Shown: in pieces, positions 23,877 to 36,316 of the stretch
How positions within the stretch are numbered: the first letter of the stretch is position 1
Layout of the letters: every line of letters begins with the position of its first letter
Assembly: GCA_026686845.1 (NCBI GenBank)
Contig: JAIVEN010000010.1
Coordinates: 34,446,001-34,510,000 of the forward strand
Direction of reading: 5' to 3'
DNA length: 64,000 nucleotides
From: Adenanthera pavonina
Lineage: Eukaryota > Streptophyta > Magnoliopsida > Fabales > Fabaceae
The notes under the pieces: generated by a model
Told to the model about the DNA's origin: nothing
Seen by the model: only the letters and a program-made list of their open reading frames with translations
The model's database searches: none
Position numbers and translations under genes: made by a program

Positions 23877-26087
23877 ATGGCGAGAGTTAAAAATCCTGGA
23901 GCAGGAAAAGCTGAGGCCCGACCAAAGAGGAATGTTAAGTCACAATATGCCTCAAAGGAAGGAGAGAAATCCAAGAGAAAGGCCGAATCCAGTAAGGCAA
24001 CTCCTTCCAAACGCCAAAAATCATCATCCAAGGCAGATTCACAGAAAGCAGGACCTTCCTCACCGAAAACTATAGAACCTTCGGTTCCAGTTCCTTCTGT
24101 CCCTGCTGTTGCTTCTTCTGCCTCTTCCAGTACTGAATCTAGAGAGTATGAAATGACTACACTACCACTGTGGAGCACTCCTGAGATTCAAGAAGAGTAC
24201 TCTACCAAGTTTTCCAACAAAAAGGTAATCAAGCCTCACTGTGTAAATGTGGAACAATTTCTGATATCCAACAACTTTGATGCTGCAATATGGTTGATAA
24301 GATATAGAAATCTGTTGGAAATTATTGAAAAATATGATGATGAGATAGTGAAAACTTGGTATGCCTCTCTTCAATACAACAGCAAGAAAATGAAATGGGA
24401 GGTCAACTTGAGATCAAGGACCATTTGGCTTGCTGATGAAACCTTCAATGAGGTGCTGGAAATCCCAGGGCAAGATGGGCTGAAAGTTGACATCACAGCC
24501 TCTGGGTATATGGATGAGGCAAGTACAGCTGATGAAGAAGGTGGACCCTTCCTGAACTATAAGGAGAGCACCATCTTGGACACCCTATTCAGGAGAAGGG
24601 AGAATAGGCCAACGATAAACCTATTGAAGCCCACAGACCTAAGTGTACAAGTAAGGATCATGCACTATATAGTGTCTAGGATCATATTCAACAAGGGTGG
24701 CAGCTTTAATTTGATAACAAGGGCAGAGACTCATGTGATGACTGCTATCATACGTGGGAAGTTGATTAATTTAGGTCATATCATCCTCCAGCGAATGATA
24801 AAGGTAAGGGATCAGAGGAAGGATTCCACACTCCCCTATGCAGCAATTATTTCAAGAATCCTGCAGTATGCTAGGATTCAACACATTGAAAAGGGGAAAG
24901 GGAAACTCACAGAGGCATTCAAAGAAGAAGAACTGCAAAGGATGGGTATTGAAAGAGATGAAGGAAGATGGGTTGGAAAGGGAGCAGGGAAATCTAAAGA
25001 TTTGTTCTTTGCTGCTGATGCTTCCCTCCAACAAGAAGGCACTTCTGAGGCCCCTGGCAGATCTATACCTCAGCCTTCTCAGCCAATTCCATCTCCCTCC
25101 AGGCCTACTCATCCTCCTTTCACTCCCTCCTCACAGGCCAAGCCAACCAAGATCACTAAGTTGTTTGACAGTTTGTCAACACTCATTCTCAGCATTCGAG
25201 ATGAGCAAAATGTCAAATTTGCTCACCTGCAAGATCAGATCCATCAGTTGGCTGTAAATATGAAAGTGGTGGTTGATGCTTATGAAGAAATAAGAAATGC
25301 AATTCCTACCACTTCAGCTCCACCTCAGCCTGGTATCCCTGAACCTACTCTGTCTCCAACTCCTGAGCCTCCAAGCCCCTTCGAGATTGCCTCCTCTGAC
25401 CATGATGATGATACAGATGGTGTTGGTGCAATGAGGACACCTAGTCCTGGTCCACTCCTGGACTATGGATTGGAAGAAGAAGGACTTCAGCAGATAAGCC
25501 CTCATGAGCCCATGCAAGAAGATGCTCCGGATTCAATTCTGTCCATTCAAGAATCAGAGCAAGTTGAAAGACTGGTTGCAGCCATTTCAACCTCTTCTAT
25601 GCCAGGAGAAGCAAGCAATGAGGAAAGGAGCATTGTACCTATTATTGATTATCTTGCCATTGCTCACAATGCTCTGCTGCAAGCTCAAAGGAGAAGGCTG
25701 GAAGAAATGTTTGCTCCTACTTAACCAGCCTCTCATCCTCTTGCTGCTTATGGGCTATCAGAGGAACAGAGAGCTCGACTAGCTTTGTCCAGGAAAGAAA
25801 TGCAAGAGCTGCTTGAGGTCTCTGATGATGATGGTGATGAAGAACCTAGCCCTGAGCCTGCTGAGCCCCCTGCACCAGTTCAGCCAGAAATTCCTTTTGC
25901 TCCTGTCCCTCTTCGTGCTGTTCCTCTCACTCAGATTCCTCCTCCAATGGACTTTGTTGGGCTTTCTGATGATGCCAAAAAGGGGGAGAAGTTAAAGCAA
26001 ACTGGGACCAAGCAAGCTGAAAAATCTGCTGAGCCATCTGGAAAAGGAAAGACGTACAGTAAGAAGTCTAAGCCAAAGAAGAAGTGA
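23877..26087 (+). pseudogene. S1 envelope-like third ORF, one stop
   Basis: ATG at 23877 (MARVKNPGAGKAEARPKRN) runs 615 codons to TAA at 25722-25724. The same frame then continues to a Lys-rich end at 26087 (about 736 codons in all). S2 has Lys at the stop. Rough layout: basic, Ser-rich N-terminus with nuclear-localisation-like KSKRK and PSKRQK (1-65); a conserved globular region (about 85-380) with WYASLQYNSKK and RSRTIWLADE, resembling the 'putative plant transposon protein' family; Pro-rich linker (about 390-430); helical stretch (FDSLSTLILSIRDEQN); acidic region; basic tail SKKSKPKKK. I see no signal peptide or membrane segment. Confidence 0.85.
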
Positions 26088-26347
26088 TTGATTTTAGATC
26101 TTAGGCTGAATCTTCTTATTGTATCTTGTTTGATTGTATTTGTTTGATGTTTTGAGAACTGATCTTTATGTATTGCAACAATTTGATTAAATGTATTATG
26201 TTCTTGGTTGCAATGTTTTGGGCTTTGAATCTCTTCACTTAATCTGTTGAAAATGATATCTTATGAACCGTAATGCATATGTTGAGGGGGAGCTTGTGAA
26301 AGGAAACCCAAGTACTAATCCAGTTTGTGAGTTGTTTTGTCATCATC

Positions 26348-26361
26348 AAAAAGGGGGAGAA
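26348..26361 (+). other. S1 polypurine tract
   Basis: AAAAAGGGGGAGAA immediately before the 3' LTR, the expected primer site for plus-strand DNA synthesis. Confidence 0.9.
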
Positions 26362-28022
26362 TGTTGAATCAAGAGTTTTGATTATTCCAAACCAACATCC
26401 AAGAGCTTGGATTGAAGATATCAAAGGAGATCAAAGTGCTTCAAGTGAAGATTTTCTGAGTATTTGCTGCTAGATCTTTTGTAGGATCTTTAGTTTTAGT
26501 TGTGAATGGGTAAAAGATTTTGATTTGAGAAAAAGATGTTTTCAAACCTTGATTTTGTGATTAAATCTTGACTTATTTGAAAAACACCCACAAACAGACG
26601 AAGTTTGAAAGTTTAAACTTAACTGTCAAGTTGGAAATTCAAACTTTGCTTCAGGAAATTCAAATTTTGAGTTAAAACTGAATAAGTCTGAAGAGATGGC
26701 TCTCTGTCAGACAAATTTTGGTTGTTCAAAATTTGAATTTTCATCCAAGTCTGAAAGAAGCCTCTTAGTGACAGACAAACTTCGCATCTTCAAAATTCGA
26801 ATTTCAGACAAAACAAAACTTGAGAAAATAAAAGAAATTCATCTAAAATCATGTCAAAGTTCATATGAGATCAAGAATAATTTAAGTTTCAAAACTGCTC
26901 TCTGACATACGAACTTTGAACATTGAAGTTTGAATTTCAGTAGCTATGTTTTTAAGTCTGTTGAAATGAAACACTGACATACGAATGACAAGTCTTGTAA
27001 CATTCGAATGTTGAAGCTAGTCTGAAAAGAGTCTCTCTGACAGACGAATTTCACCCTTTCAAAATTTGAATTTTGAAGAAAGTGATCTACTGTGCCTCTT
27101 TGAACGTTCAATGAACAGACGAATTTTGGGCTTCCAAAATTCGAATTTCGAAGGCACTGTAGAAAATTGAAAACACTGTTCACACTTAACCGAAAAACTT
27201 TCTTCTTGAAAATTCGTATGTCACATTGTGAAAATGTTCTGTAAGTTTCAAAATTCGAATTTCACTTCATGAACAGACAAACTTCGTGCTGTAACATTGA
27301 AAGCTTTAACCTTCGGTTTCTTCGAAATTCATCTGTTGACCAACCAAAATTCGAATTTCAGTATGTCAGAAGCATTAAATGCGGTTGGTTAACAGATAGT
27401 TTTTCAGAGTAACCGTTGGATAACTTTCCCAACAGATAGATTTTGTCTCTAACGGACATTTAAAACCTTAAATTATAAATAGAACATCATTTGAAGTTGT
27501 GGGTAACGAATCTAACTTGTATATACCGAATTTCTATCAAAACTTCTTCTCAAGAGCTTTTACCCTCTAGCTTCAATATCTGTACTTTAACCTTCATATC
27601 TACTCTATTCAAGAGAGTTATATCTTTGTAAACAATCTACTCTTCATCTGGAAGATAGATTTACTTGTGAGGGGAAATCACAAGGGGATTGGGAAGCACA
27701 CTGTGAAAGTACTTAGAGTGTTTGAGAGAGCTTAAGAAACAGAGCATACTCGTGTACTGTGGCATTAGCAAGAAGCCCGTTGAATTCTTGCTGTATAGTG
27801 GATAAATCTCAAGAGTTGTCTTGGGGACTGGACGTAGGTCAAGTGGATAGACCGAACCAGGATAAATCACTGAGTCTTTTTCTCCTTACCTTCACTTTTT
27901 AGCTTCCTCTGTTTTATACGTTGTTTACATTATACTGTGCTATCTTCACCCATTTCACTTTGTGCAGAAAAATTTCAATCTTCCCAATTCACCTCCCTCT
28001 TGGGAAGTCAGCCTTGCTAACA
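26362..28022 (+). repeat. S1 3' LTR
   Basis: TGTTGAATCAAGAG ... CTTGCTAACA, 1661 bp, about 98% identical to the 5' LTR by eye. Followed at once by the target duplication CATAG and by DUF674 coding sequence. Confidence 0.95.
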
Positions 28023-28436
28023 CATAGTCAATCTTTCAACAACACATTCAATTCCAAAATTTTGTAGCATCCATAGAGTTGCATTCACATCACCATGCAT
28101 CACTATTAGATTATCATAGAAAATATAACACTATCCTTTATGAAGATAGCCAAGAAAGCACTCTGAGATCTATGTATCATCAAAGTTGTATACCCACTTT
28201 TTGGGATCAACATCCATTGGGTTGATTGAATTCAACAGCTTTCCTTTATCCCCATCTAAAGAAATATCTTCTAGGTCCAGATTTTCTACATTTTGATGCA
28301 GTAAGCTTGTGCAGTTAAATCTAAAAGGCTATTATACACTAGGGTCCTTGCTAACAAGTCTAGAAATAGTTCCCCAGGGCAATGTTAAGAAGCTTAATAG
28401 AATATCAATGAAGTTACTCTTTGCTTCAACATAAAG
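28023..28436 (-). pseudogene. DUF674 gene C, fragment 2
   Basis: Minus strand from 28436: LYVEAKSNFIDILLSFLTLP, then WGTISRLVSK. This is the DUF674 opening block, which in gene A's second module reads LFAQAEEDFTDQLLSFLTIP. Further on, CYIFYDNLIVMHGDVNATLW and NFGIECVVERLTM match gene A's CFIVSDDLTVMPSDTKTIMW and NFGLELVPQRLTV. Stops lie after KDPSV, after NFDDT and after LHKG. S1 cuts the exon at 28022 and C2 cuts it at 28437. Its 5' continuation is at 58589-58655 and its 3' continuation at 16337. Confidence 0.9.
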
Positions 28437-28774
28437 TGTGAAAAATTAGTGCAATTTACTCCTATCATTATAGGTCACACTGGTTATCTTTTGGTTTTAT
28501 TGTTATTTGTTATTTGGTTTACCAAGTCTAATAATCCATTACTTCTGGTTTATTTTAATAATATATTTTGTAGATTTAGTAGATATAGTGTGATTGATTG
28601 AGATATTTGTGAAAAGTAAATTACAGAATAAGTATTTGCATATTAGTTGTGATAGAGACATTTTGTACTTATCCTACCATTTCCTTCAAGTATATAATAT
28701 TTGGTTTTGCTTCATTCTTTCAGTATGAGGCTTTTCTTTTGTTTTGACCTTTTCTATTTTGTTTCTTTTGCTAT
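28437..28774 (+). repeat. C2 5' LTR
   Basis: Starts TGTGAAAAATTAGTGC. Homologous to 48696-48868 and, after the C3 interruption, to 56914-56956 (AATAAGTATTT...ATTAGTTGT). The right boundary is set by the primer-binding site TGGTATCAGAGC at 28776-28787 and may be off by a few bases. Confidence 0.8.
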
Positions 28775-28775
28775 A

Positions 28776-28787
28776 TGGTATCAGAGC
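28776..28787 (+). other. C2 primer-binding site (initiator tRNA-Met)
   Basis: TGGTATCAGAGC just inside the 5' LTR; fixes the plus-strand orientation. Confidence 0.85.
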
Positions 28788-28903
28788 TTGTATAGGCCAT
28801 TTTTATATTTCTTTTCATTCTTCTTGTCTATCAAGGCAATCTTGCTGGAAGAGTTTGAAAGTGTAAAGAAAAGCTTATCCTGTCTTTTCATTTGCTAGCT
28901 ATA

Positions 28904-30392
28904 ATGGATTGCAAACAAGTCCACTGGGAGAAGCTTTTAGGACACAACTATAAGTATTGGAGGATGTGTATGGAAGCCTATTTTTAAGATCAAGATTTAT
29001 GGGAGCTTGTTGCTGGTGTTGACTCAACAATTCCTGCAGACACTCTAAAAATGCTAAACCATGAAAGAAATGGAAGATAAAGTGTGGTAAGGCTCCCTTT
29101 GTTTTAAGATCATCTATTAGTAAAGAGTTTAGTTATCATGTTCATGATATCAACTCTTTAAAGCAAGTTTGGGAAATACTTAAGAAGCTGTTTACAACAA
29201 AGAACATAGCAAGGTTGCAGTTCTTGGAAAATGAGTTGGCAACATTCAAAGAAGGAGGTTTGTCCATTTCTAAATATTTCTTATGTGTTAAAACTGTATG
29301 CTGAAATTTCATCAATAGATGAAAAAGAGAAGATCAGTGAAGTATGCCTCTGTCAGTATCTTGTTCGTGCATTGAAGAAAGAATATGGACCCTTTATAAC
29401 TTCTATTCAAGGATGGGCAACCAAACCTTCTATAGAAGAGTTAGAGAATCTTCTTTGTAATCAAGAAGCATTGACTAAGCAGTCTAATGCCCTTTTATTC
29501 ACAAAAGGAAAGGCGAACATGAAGACTATGTCCATAGGAAACAAACCTAATGAAGAAGATTCCAATGCTAAGAAAAGTGGTGATTCACAAAGTAAGAAGC
29601 CTCTCAAATGTTACAGATATGACAAAATTAGGTATATTAAGAAAAACTGTCATGTGAAGCTCTCTAAAGCTAATGTTGCCCATACAAATGAAAGAGATGA
29701 TCAACTTAAATAGGAGCAGTGTTTTACTATTGTAGTTGAAGAAAAGCATACCCCTATCTATGCTAACTATGAGGAATGGATCATTGATTCAAGTTGTGCA
29801 CATCATGCAACAGGAAATGAAACATTGCTTTCAGAAACACACCAACCCCATGAAAATCAAGTTATTATTACTGTAGATAATTCAACTTATCCTATAGCAA
29901 ATAAAGGTATTGCCATGATCAATGTTGATGATAATGGGAGTGTCAAATTGAATGATGTTTATCATGTTTCAAGTTTAGCTAATAATTTGGTTTTTGTTCC
30001 TCAAATTACTGATTCTGGAAAATATGTTTTATTTGTTCCTAAAGATGAAAGGTGATTGAAAATTTGAAGAGTATTTTTGCTTATATTCAGCAAGTGAAGC
30101 TTATGTGAAGAAAACAAGCCAAATAGATAATGCATCTATTTGGCATACTCGATTGGGCCATGTGGGGTATCAAATGTTGAGACAAATTTCTTTTAAGAAA
30201 TTGATAGATGGCATACCAATCTCAAATGATTTACATGAAGATGTGGTTTGTAAGTTGTCAATATGGCAAGTCACATTGTCTTCCTTTCAAGAGATCATCA
30301 AATCGCAAGTCCACCTTGTTTGAGTTGGTTCACACTAACCTGATGGGACCACCAAGAACACCTAGATACAGTAGGTATCATGATGTTATGGT
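28904..30392 (+). pseudogene. C2 gag, protease and start of integrase, broken
   Basis: ATG at 28904 (MDCKQVHWEKLLGHNYKYW) opens gag, followed soon by a stop and frame changes. The clearest block is 29231-29713, a gag C-terminal half. Its zinc knuckle has decayed to CYRYDKIRYIKKNC, with the second Cys and the His both replaced by Tyr. Protease (WIIDSSCAHHATGN) lies near 29780-29820. The pre-integrase region (WHTRLGHVGYQMLRQISF) is near 30140. The integrase start (LFELVHTNLMGP) is near 30317-30352. It ends at HDVMV, where T1 is inserted. The text continues as LIDDHSRFT at 46266. Confidence 0.8.
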
Positions 30393-32016
30393 TGTGAACA
30401 TTGTATTTTATTCGAGCTTTCTATGTAAAATTAGAAAACAAATTGAAAAATTAAAACATAACACAATTTCCTTTTAATTTGAGTTTTAATACAAATTATC
30501 CAAAATAAAAAGAAAATTACATAAAAAAAAAGTACTCTTCAAATTGATCCCTTAAAAAAAGGAAAAGAAAACAACAACAAAATCTCTTTGGATTTGTTAC
30601 ATTAGCCTTCTCCTTTCTAACTTCAAAATACAGATTAAAAATGAAAAAAAGAAGAGATATTATGTTTGAGATTTACTACTAACTTAGTCTCATTTTTTTT
30701 GGTAAAAAAAATCTTCAAAATAGAGCTTAACAAAAAAAAAATAGAAGAAGAGAAAATCCCTTTGAGATTTACATCTGATTTAGTCAAAATCTCTTTAGCT
30801 TTTCAAATTTTGGAAATCTCTTTTTTGCAAATTATTTTGAATTTTAGCAAATCCCTTTAAAGAAAAGAGAAAATGAAAAGGGAAGAAAGAAATAATGTTG
30901 ATAATAATAATAATAATTAAGAAAAAATGTAATTGAGCCAAACACTGAAAACTTTGATAGCCCTGCCACATTTTCTGCTTTCATGATAGAAAGCAAAGAC
31001 ACAGGCGAGGCTAGGCATGTGCAAGGACAATATAATCAAATTGGGTAGAACCAACAATTAATCACTTCCCCAAGCCCTTCTTCCGTCATTGTCTGATGAT
31101 TAGAGCAAGGAAGGCGCCTTTCTCGATGGCAATGCACATCTGTAGTTAATTTCTTCACTTCAATCCTAGCAAAAGAGGAAGACACATTGTGTGGCGCGAT
31201 AACAGAGGAGTAGCGATACAAGGGTTGAGAGAGATGAAAATGAAGAAATGGTTGAGAGATTCACATACTAAGGCTATGATGTATGGCACAAAAATATAAG
31301 ATGTGTTTTAACTCACATCAACAGGATAATCAACACAAGGTGTGCGATTTGGTCTATAAATAGGAATCTTTGAAGAGAAAGTGGGCATCGAAAAAACCAA
31401 GGATAGAGTATAGAGAGGCATAGGGAGTTTGAGAGGGAACGAATTTGACAGGAAGAGGAGGAGGGCCATCTGAGTTTGGAAGGAGAGAGAGACAAAGCAG
31501 TAAAGGAAGGCGAGCAAGGAGAGTTAGAGAAAAGAACCGAGCAATAAACACAGGGCATCAAAGATCTTCAACTAGTAATCTTATTTTTGAAATTTGGTTT
31601 CTCTACAAATGATTTTATGTTTTGGATCTTCCATTGAGATCAGTCTCCCTCTTCTTGTCATCTTGAACAAACAAGAGTACTGGGTTAGTGATTTTCTTTT
31701 AGTCCATGTAGATTACAAGGGTCTGTACTGAAATTGCTTTCATCTTAAATCTATAAGATTTTTTTTCCTGTTGATGGCAACCTATGTTGGATAATGTTCT
31801 GGTTATGGTGTTTTAGTTTCTATCCTTCGATTTCTTTTCCTTGTGAGTGTTCATATTTTAAAGCCTAGTTTGTGTTCTATTGAGGAAGTGCCTTGTTTCC
31901 AGTCTTCTTTTATCCACTGTGGAATAAATCCATGAGTTTCTTTGACCACCATTGATTTTTTTTTTGTTGGATCTGATTTGCCTCTAAAGGTTTTTGAAAC
32001 TTTCAATGGAAATCTT
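30393..32016 (+). repeat. T1 left arm: Tat/Ogre-like LTR
   Basis: Starts TGTGAACATTGTATTTT, inserted into C2 integrase with target duplication ATGGT (30388-30392 and 46261-46265). The start is a C-to-T-decayed version of T2's TGTGAACACCGTATTTTG. A strong TATA box lies at 31354-31362. S2 interrupts it at 32017. ORFs here (for example 31036-31561 minus) match nothing I recognise. Confidence 0.75.
31354..31362 (+). promoter_or_regulatory. T1 LTR TATA box
   Basis: CTATAAATA in the context GGTCTATAAATAGG, about 960 bp into the LTR; supports plus-strand orientation of T1. Confidence 0.6.
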
Positions 32017-33879
32017 TGTTAGCAAGGCTGACTTCCCAAGAGGGGGGGTGAATTTGGAAGTTTGAAATTTTTCTGCACAAAGTGAAGTAAGTGAAGATAT
32101 CACAGTATAATGAAAACAATGCGTAAAACAGAGCAAGGTGAAAAATAAGGATAAGGAGAAGAAAAGTCAGTGATTTATCCTGGTTCGGTCTATTCACTTG
32201 ACCTACATCCAGTCCCCAAGACACCTCTTGAGATTTATCCACTATACAGCAAGAATTTCAGTGGGCTTCTTGCTAAAGCCACAGTACATGGGTATGCTAT
32301 GTTTCTGAGCTCTCTCAAACTCTCCAAGCACTTTCACTATGTGCTTCCCAATCCCCTTGTGAATACCCCTCACAAGTAAACCTATCTCCCAGATGAAGAA
32401 TAGATTGATTACAATGAAGTAACTCTCTTGTAAAGAGTGTATATGAAGGTTTAAGCACAAGTTTAGAAGTTAAGAGGGTAAAAGCTTTTGAGAAGAAGAT
32501 TCAGCAGAAATTCGGTATATACAAGTTTGATTCGTTACCCACAACTTCAAATGATGTTGTATTTATAGATTTAGGTCTCAAATATCCGTTAGAGACTAAT
32601 TCTATCCGTTGGGGAAGTTATCCAACGGTTACTCTGAAAAACTATCCGTTTACCAACCGCATTTAATGTTTCTGATATACTGAAATTCGAATTTTGGTTG
32701 GCCAACAGACGAATTTCGAAGGAACCGAAGATTAAAGCTTCCAACATTACAGCACGAAGTTCGTCTGTTCATGAAGTGAAATTCAAATTTTGAAACTTAC
32801 AAAATATTTTCACAATGTGACATACGAATTTTCAAGAAGAAAGTTTTTCGGTTAAGTGTGAATAGTGTTTTCAATTTTCTACAGTGCCTTCGAAATTCGA
32901 ATTTTGGGATCCCCAAAATTCGTCTGTCCATTGAACGTTTAAAGGGACACAGTAGATCACTTTCTTCGAAATTCGAATTTTGAAGTGGTGAAATTCGTCT
33001 GTCATAGAAACTCTTTTCAGACTAATTTCATCATTTGAATGTTGCAAGTTCTTATCATTCGTATGTCAATGTTTCATTTCAATAGACTCAAGAACTTAGC
33101 TTTTGAAATTCAAATTTCAATGTTCAAAATTCGTCTGTCAGAGAGCAGTTTCTGAAACTTAAATCACTCTTGATCTCAGGTGAACTTTAACACAGTTTCA
33201 GACGAATTTCTTCATTTTCTCAAATTTTGTTTTGTTTGAAATTCGAATTTTGAAGACTCAAAGTTCGTCTGTTGCAAAGAAGCATCTTTCAGACTTATAT
33301 GAAAATTCGAATGTTGGAAGTTCAAAATTCGTCTGTCAGAGAGCATTTTTCAAACTCAATTTCATTTTGATTTCAGATGCACTTTATCATAGTTTCAGAC
33401 GAATTTCTTCGGTTTTTACAAACTTCATTTTACTTGAAATTCGAATTTTGAAAGTGTGAAGTTCGTCTGTTAGCAAAAGGCCTCTTTTCAGACTAGATGA
33501 AAATTTGAATTTTGAACAACCAAAATTTGTTTGACAGAGAGCCATCTCTTCAGACTTATTCAGTTTTAGCTCGAAATTCGAATTTCCAAAGGCAAAGTTC
33601 GAATTTCCAACTTGACAGTTTAGCTTAAACTTTCAACCTTCGTCTGTTTGTGGGTGTTTTTCATATATTTGAAGATTTAACATAAATTTAACGTTTTAAA
33701 ACTTCTTTTCTTCAAATCAAAATCTTTTACCCAGTCATAACAAAAACTAAGGATCCTACAAAAGATCTAACAGCAAGTATTCAGAAAATCTTCACTTGAG
33801 ATAGCTTTGCTCTTGTTTGATATCTTCAATCCAAGCTCTTGAATGTTGGTTTGGAATCATCAAAACTCTTGTTTCAACA
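32017..33879 (-). repeat. S2 3' LTR
   Basis: Plus strand TGTTAGCAAGGC ... TTGTTTCAACA, 1863 bp. Nearly identical to 42299-44160. The minus-strand TATA box CTATAAATA is at 32560-32568. U3 (right part) holds the hairpin-motif array and the 198-bp duplication. Confidence 0.95.
33125..33520 (-). repeat. 198-bp tandem duplication in the S2 3' LTR U3
   Basis: Two diverged units, 33125-33322 and 33323-33520, each starting CAAAATTCGTCTGTCAGAGA. A third partial unit starts at 33521. Each unit contains one CAGACGAATTTCTTC, one GAAATTCGAATTTTGAA and one AGTTCGTCTGTT. The S1 LTR lacks this duplication, which accounts for most of the length difference between the S1 and S2 LTRs. Confidence 0.85.
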
Positions 33880-33894
33880 TTCTCCCCCCTTTTG
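33880..33894 (-). other. S2 polypurine tract
   Basis: On the minus strand AAAAGGGGGGAGAA, directly upstream of the 3' LTR. Confidence 0.9.
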
Positions 33895-34150
33895 ATGATG
33901 ACAAAACAACTTACAAACTGGATTAGTACTTAGGTTCGCTTTCACAAGCTCCCCCTCAACATATGCATAAGATATCAACAGATTTAAGGCACAAAACATT
34001 GCAACAAAGGGATCCATTCATTTAATCAAGAGTTGCTTATACAGAACCAAATAAAGCAAAGTTCAAACATCAAAACCAGTCCAATCAACAAATTCAAAAC
34101 ATAAATACACAATACAAAGTACAACAAGAGGACTTAAGCTAAATTTCCAA

Positions 34151-36316
34151 TCATTTCTTCTTGGTCTTGGTCTTCTTGCTGCAGGATTTCCCTTTTCCTT
34201 TACCAGATTGCTCAGCAGCAGGCTTTCCAGTTTGCCCAGACTTCTCCCCCTTTTTGACATCATCAGTAAGGCCAACAAAATCAGCCGGAGGAGGGATCTG
34301 AGAGACAGGAATAGCACGAAGGGGCACAGGAGCAAAAGGAATTTCAGGTTCAGCTGGGGGCTCAGTGCTTGTTTCCTCGTCAGAGATTTCCAGCAGCTCC
34401 TGCATTGCCTGTCTGGAAAGAGCTAGTTGAGCTCTTTGTTCCTCTGTAAGACCATAGGCAGCTAGAGAAGAGGAAGCTGGTTTAGCAGGAGGAAACATTT
34501 CCTCCAGCCTTCTCCTCTGAGCTTCCAGTAGAGCATTGTGAGTAATGGCAACATAGTCAGCAACAGGTACAAGGCTCCTTTCTTCAGTGCTCACATCTTC
34601 TTGCATAGAGGAGCTTGAAATGGCTGCCACTAGTCTTTCAACTTGCTCAGATTCTTGAGTTGACAGAATTGATTCCTGAGAATCTTCTTGCATGGGCTCA
34701 TCAGGGCTTGTATCTTGGAGTCCTTCTCCTTCCAATCCATAGTCCAAGGATGGACCAGGACTTGGTGTTCTCATTGCACCAGCACCATCTATATCATCAT
34801 TCTCATGGTCAGAGGAGGCAATCTCGAAGGGACTTGGAGGCACAGGGGATGGAGACAGAGTAGGCTCAGGGACACCAGGCTGAGGTGGAGCTGAAGTGGT
34901 AGGAATTGCATTTCTTATCTCTTCATAGGCATCAGCCACCACCTTCATATTTACAGCCAACTGATGGATCTGATCTTGTAGATGAGCAAATTTGGCATTT
35001 TGCTCATCTCTTATACTGAGAATGAGTGTTGACAGACTGTCAAACAACTCAGTGACCTTTGTTGGCTTGGCCCGTGAGGAGGGAGTGGAAGGAGGGTGAG
35101 TAGGCCTGGAGGGAGATGGGATTGGCTGAGAAGGCTGAGGTACAGATTTGCCAGGGGCCTCGGAAGTTCCTTCTTGATTGAGGGATGCATCAGCAACAAA
35201 GAACAAGTCTTCAGATTTCCCTGCTCCCTTTCCAACCCATCATCCTTCATCTCTTTCAATGCCCATCCTTTGCAATTCCTTCTCTTTGAATGCCTCAGTG
35301 AGTTTCCCTTTCCCCTTTTCAACGTGTTGAATTCTAGCATGCTGCAGGATTCTAGAAATAATTACAGCATAGGGGAGTGTGGAATCCTTCTTCTGATCCC
35401 TTGCCTTTATCATTCTCTGGAGGATGATATGACCCATGTTAATCAGCTTCCCACGAATGATAGCAGTTATCACATGAGCCTCTGCCCTTGTTATCAAATT
35501 GAAGCTACCACCCTTGTTGAATATGATCCTGGACACTATATGGTGCAGGATCATGACTTGTACACTTAGGTCTGTGGGCTTCAACAGATTTATTGTTGGC
35601 CTGTTTTCCCTTCTCCTGAATAAGGTGTCCAAGATCGTGCTCTCTTTGTAGTTCAGAAAGGATCCATCTTCTTCATCCGCTGTGCTTGCCTTATCCATGT
35701 ATCCAGAGGCTGTGATGTCAATTTTCAGCCCATCTTGTCCTGGGATTTCCAGCACTTCATTGATTGTTTCATCAGCAAGCCAGATGGTCCTTGATCTCAA
35801 AGTGACCTCTCATTTCTTTTTCTTGCTGTTATATTGAAGAGAGGCATACCAAGTCTTCACTACTTCATCATCATATTTTTCAGCAATTTCCAACAGGTTT
35901 TTGTATCTTATCAACCATAATGCAGCATCAAAGTTGTTGGATATTAAAAATTGCTCCATTTTTACACAGTGAGGTTTGATTACCTTTTTGCCGAAAAACT
36001 TGGCAGAAAACTCTTCTTGAATCTCAGGAGTGCTCCAAAGTGGCAATGTAGTAAGCTCAAATTCTCCAAATTGTGTAGAAGAGGAGGAAGCCACAGTAGC
36101 AGTATCAGCCAAAGAGACTGCAGTTTTTGATTAGGAAGGCCCAGTTTTCTGTGAATCTGCCTTGGATGATGATTTCTGGTGTTTAGAAAGGGTAGCTTTA
36201 CTAGGTTTGGCCTTTCTCTTGGATTTCTCTCCTTCTTTTGTAGCATATTGAGATTTGACCGTTCTTTTTGCCCGAGTCCCAGCTTGTCCTGCTCCAGGGA
36301 TCTTTACTCTCGCTAT
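34151..36316 (-). pseudogene. S2 envelope-like third ORF, start lost and three stops
   Basis: Collinear with S1's third ORF over about 720 codons. The start, ATG in S1, reads ATA here (36316-36314). Stops are TAA at 36133-36131, TGA at 35812-35810 (Trp in S1) and TGA at 35242-35240 (Arg in S1). The conserved core (WYASLQYNSKK, RSRTIWLADE, the block around FNKGGSFNLITRAE), the Pro-rich linker, the acidic Ser/Asp/Glu segment and the Lys-rich tail (TKTKKK) are all present. Frame is kept throughout between the stops, so the damage is recent point mutation. As in S1, no signal peptide or membrane segment is apparent. Confidence 0.85.

Larger units (their letters stand above)
16338..28022 (+). mobile_element. 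S1: SIRE/Maximus-type Ty1/copia retrotransposon, full length, defective
   Basis: 11,685 bp bounded by LTRs of 1653 and 1661 bp with TGTTGAATC...CTAACA ends and a perfect 5-bp target duplication CATAG (16333-16337 and 28023-28027). Order inside: primer-binding site, gag, pol (protease, integrase, RT, RNase H), a spacer of about 1 kb, an envelope-like ORF, polypurine tract. A copia element of this size with a third ORF after RNase H is the mark of the SIRE/Maximus group. It sits in a DUF674 exon. A hand comparison shows roughly 35 substitutions between the LTRs (about 2%). All three ORFs carry stops. Confidence 0.95.

Noticed and set aside
23877..26087. Calling the third ORF a genuine viral envelope glycoprotein
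   Set aside because: No signal peptide, membrane segment or cysteine framework is visible; only its position resembles env.
31036..31561. Several minus-strand ORFs and a T/C-rich leader-like stretch
   Set aside because: They overlap each other, match no family I recognise, and lie inside the T1 LTR next to its plus-strand TATA box.
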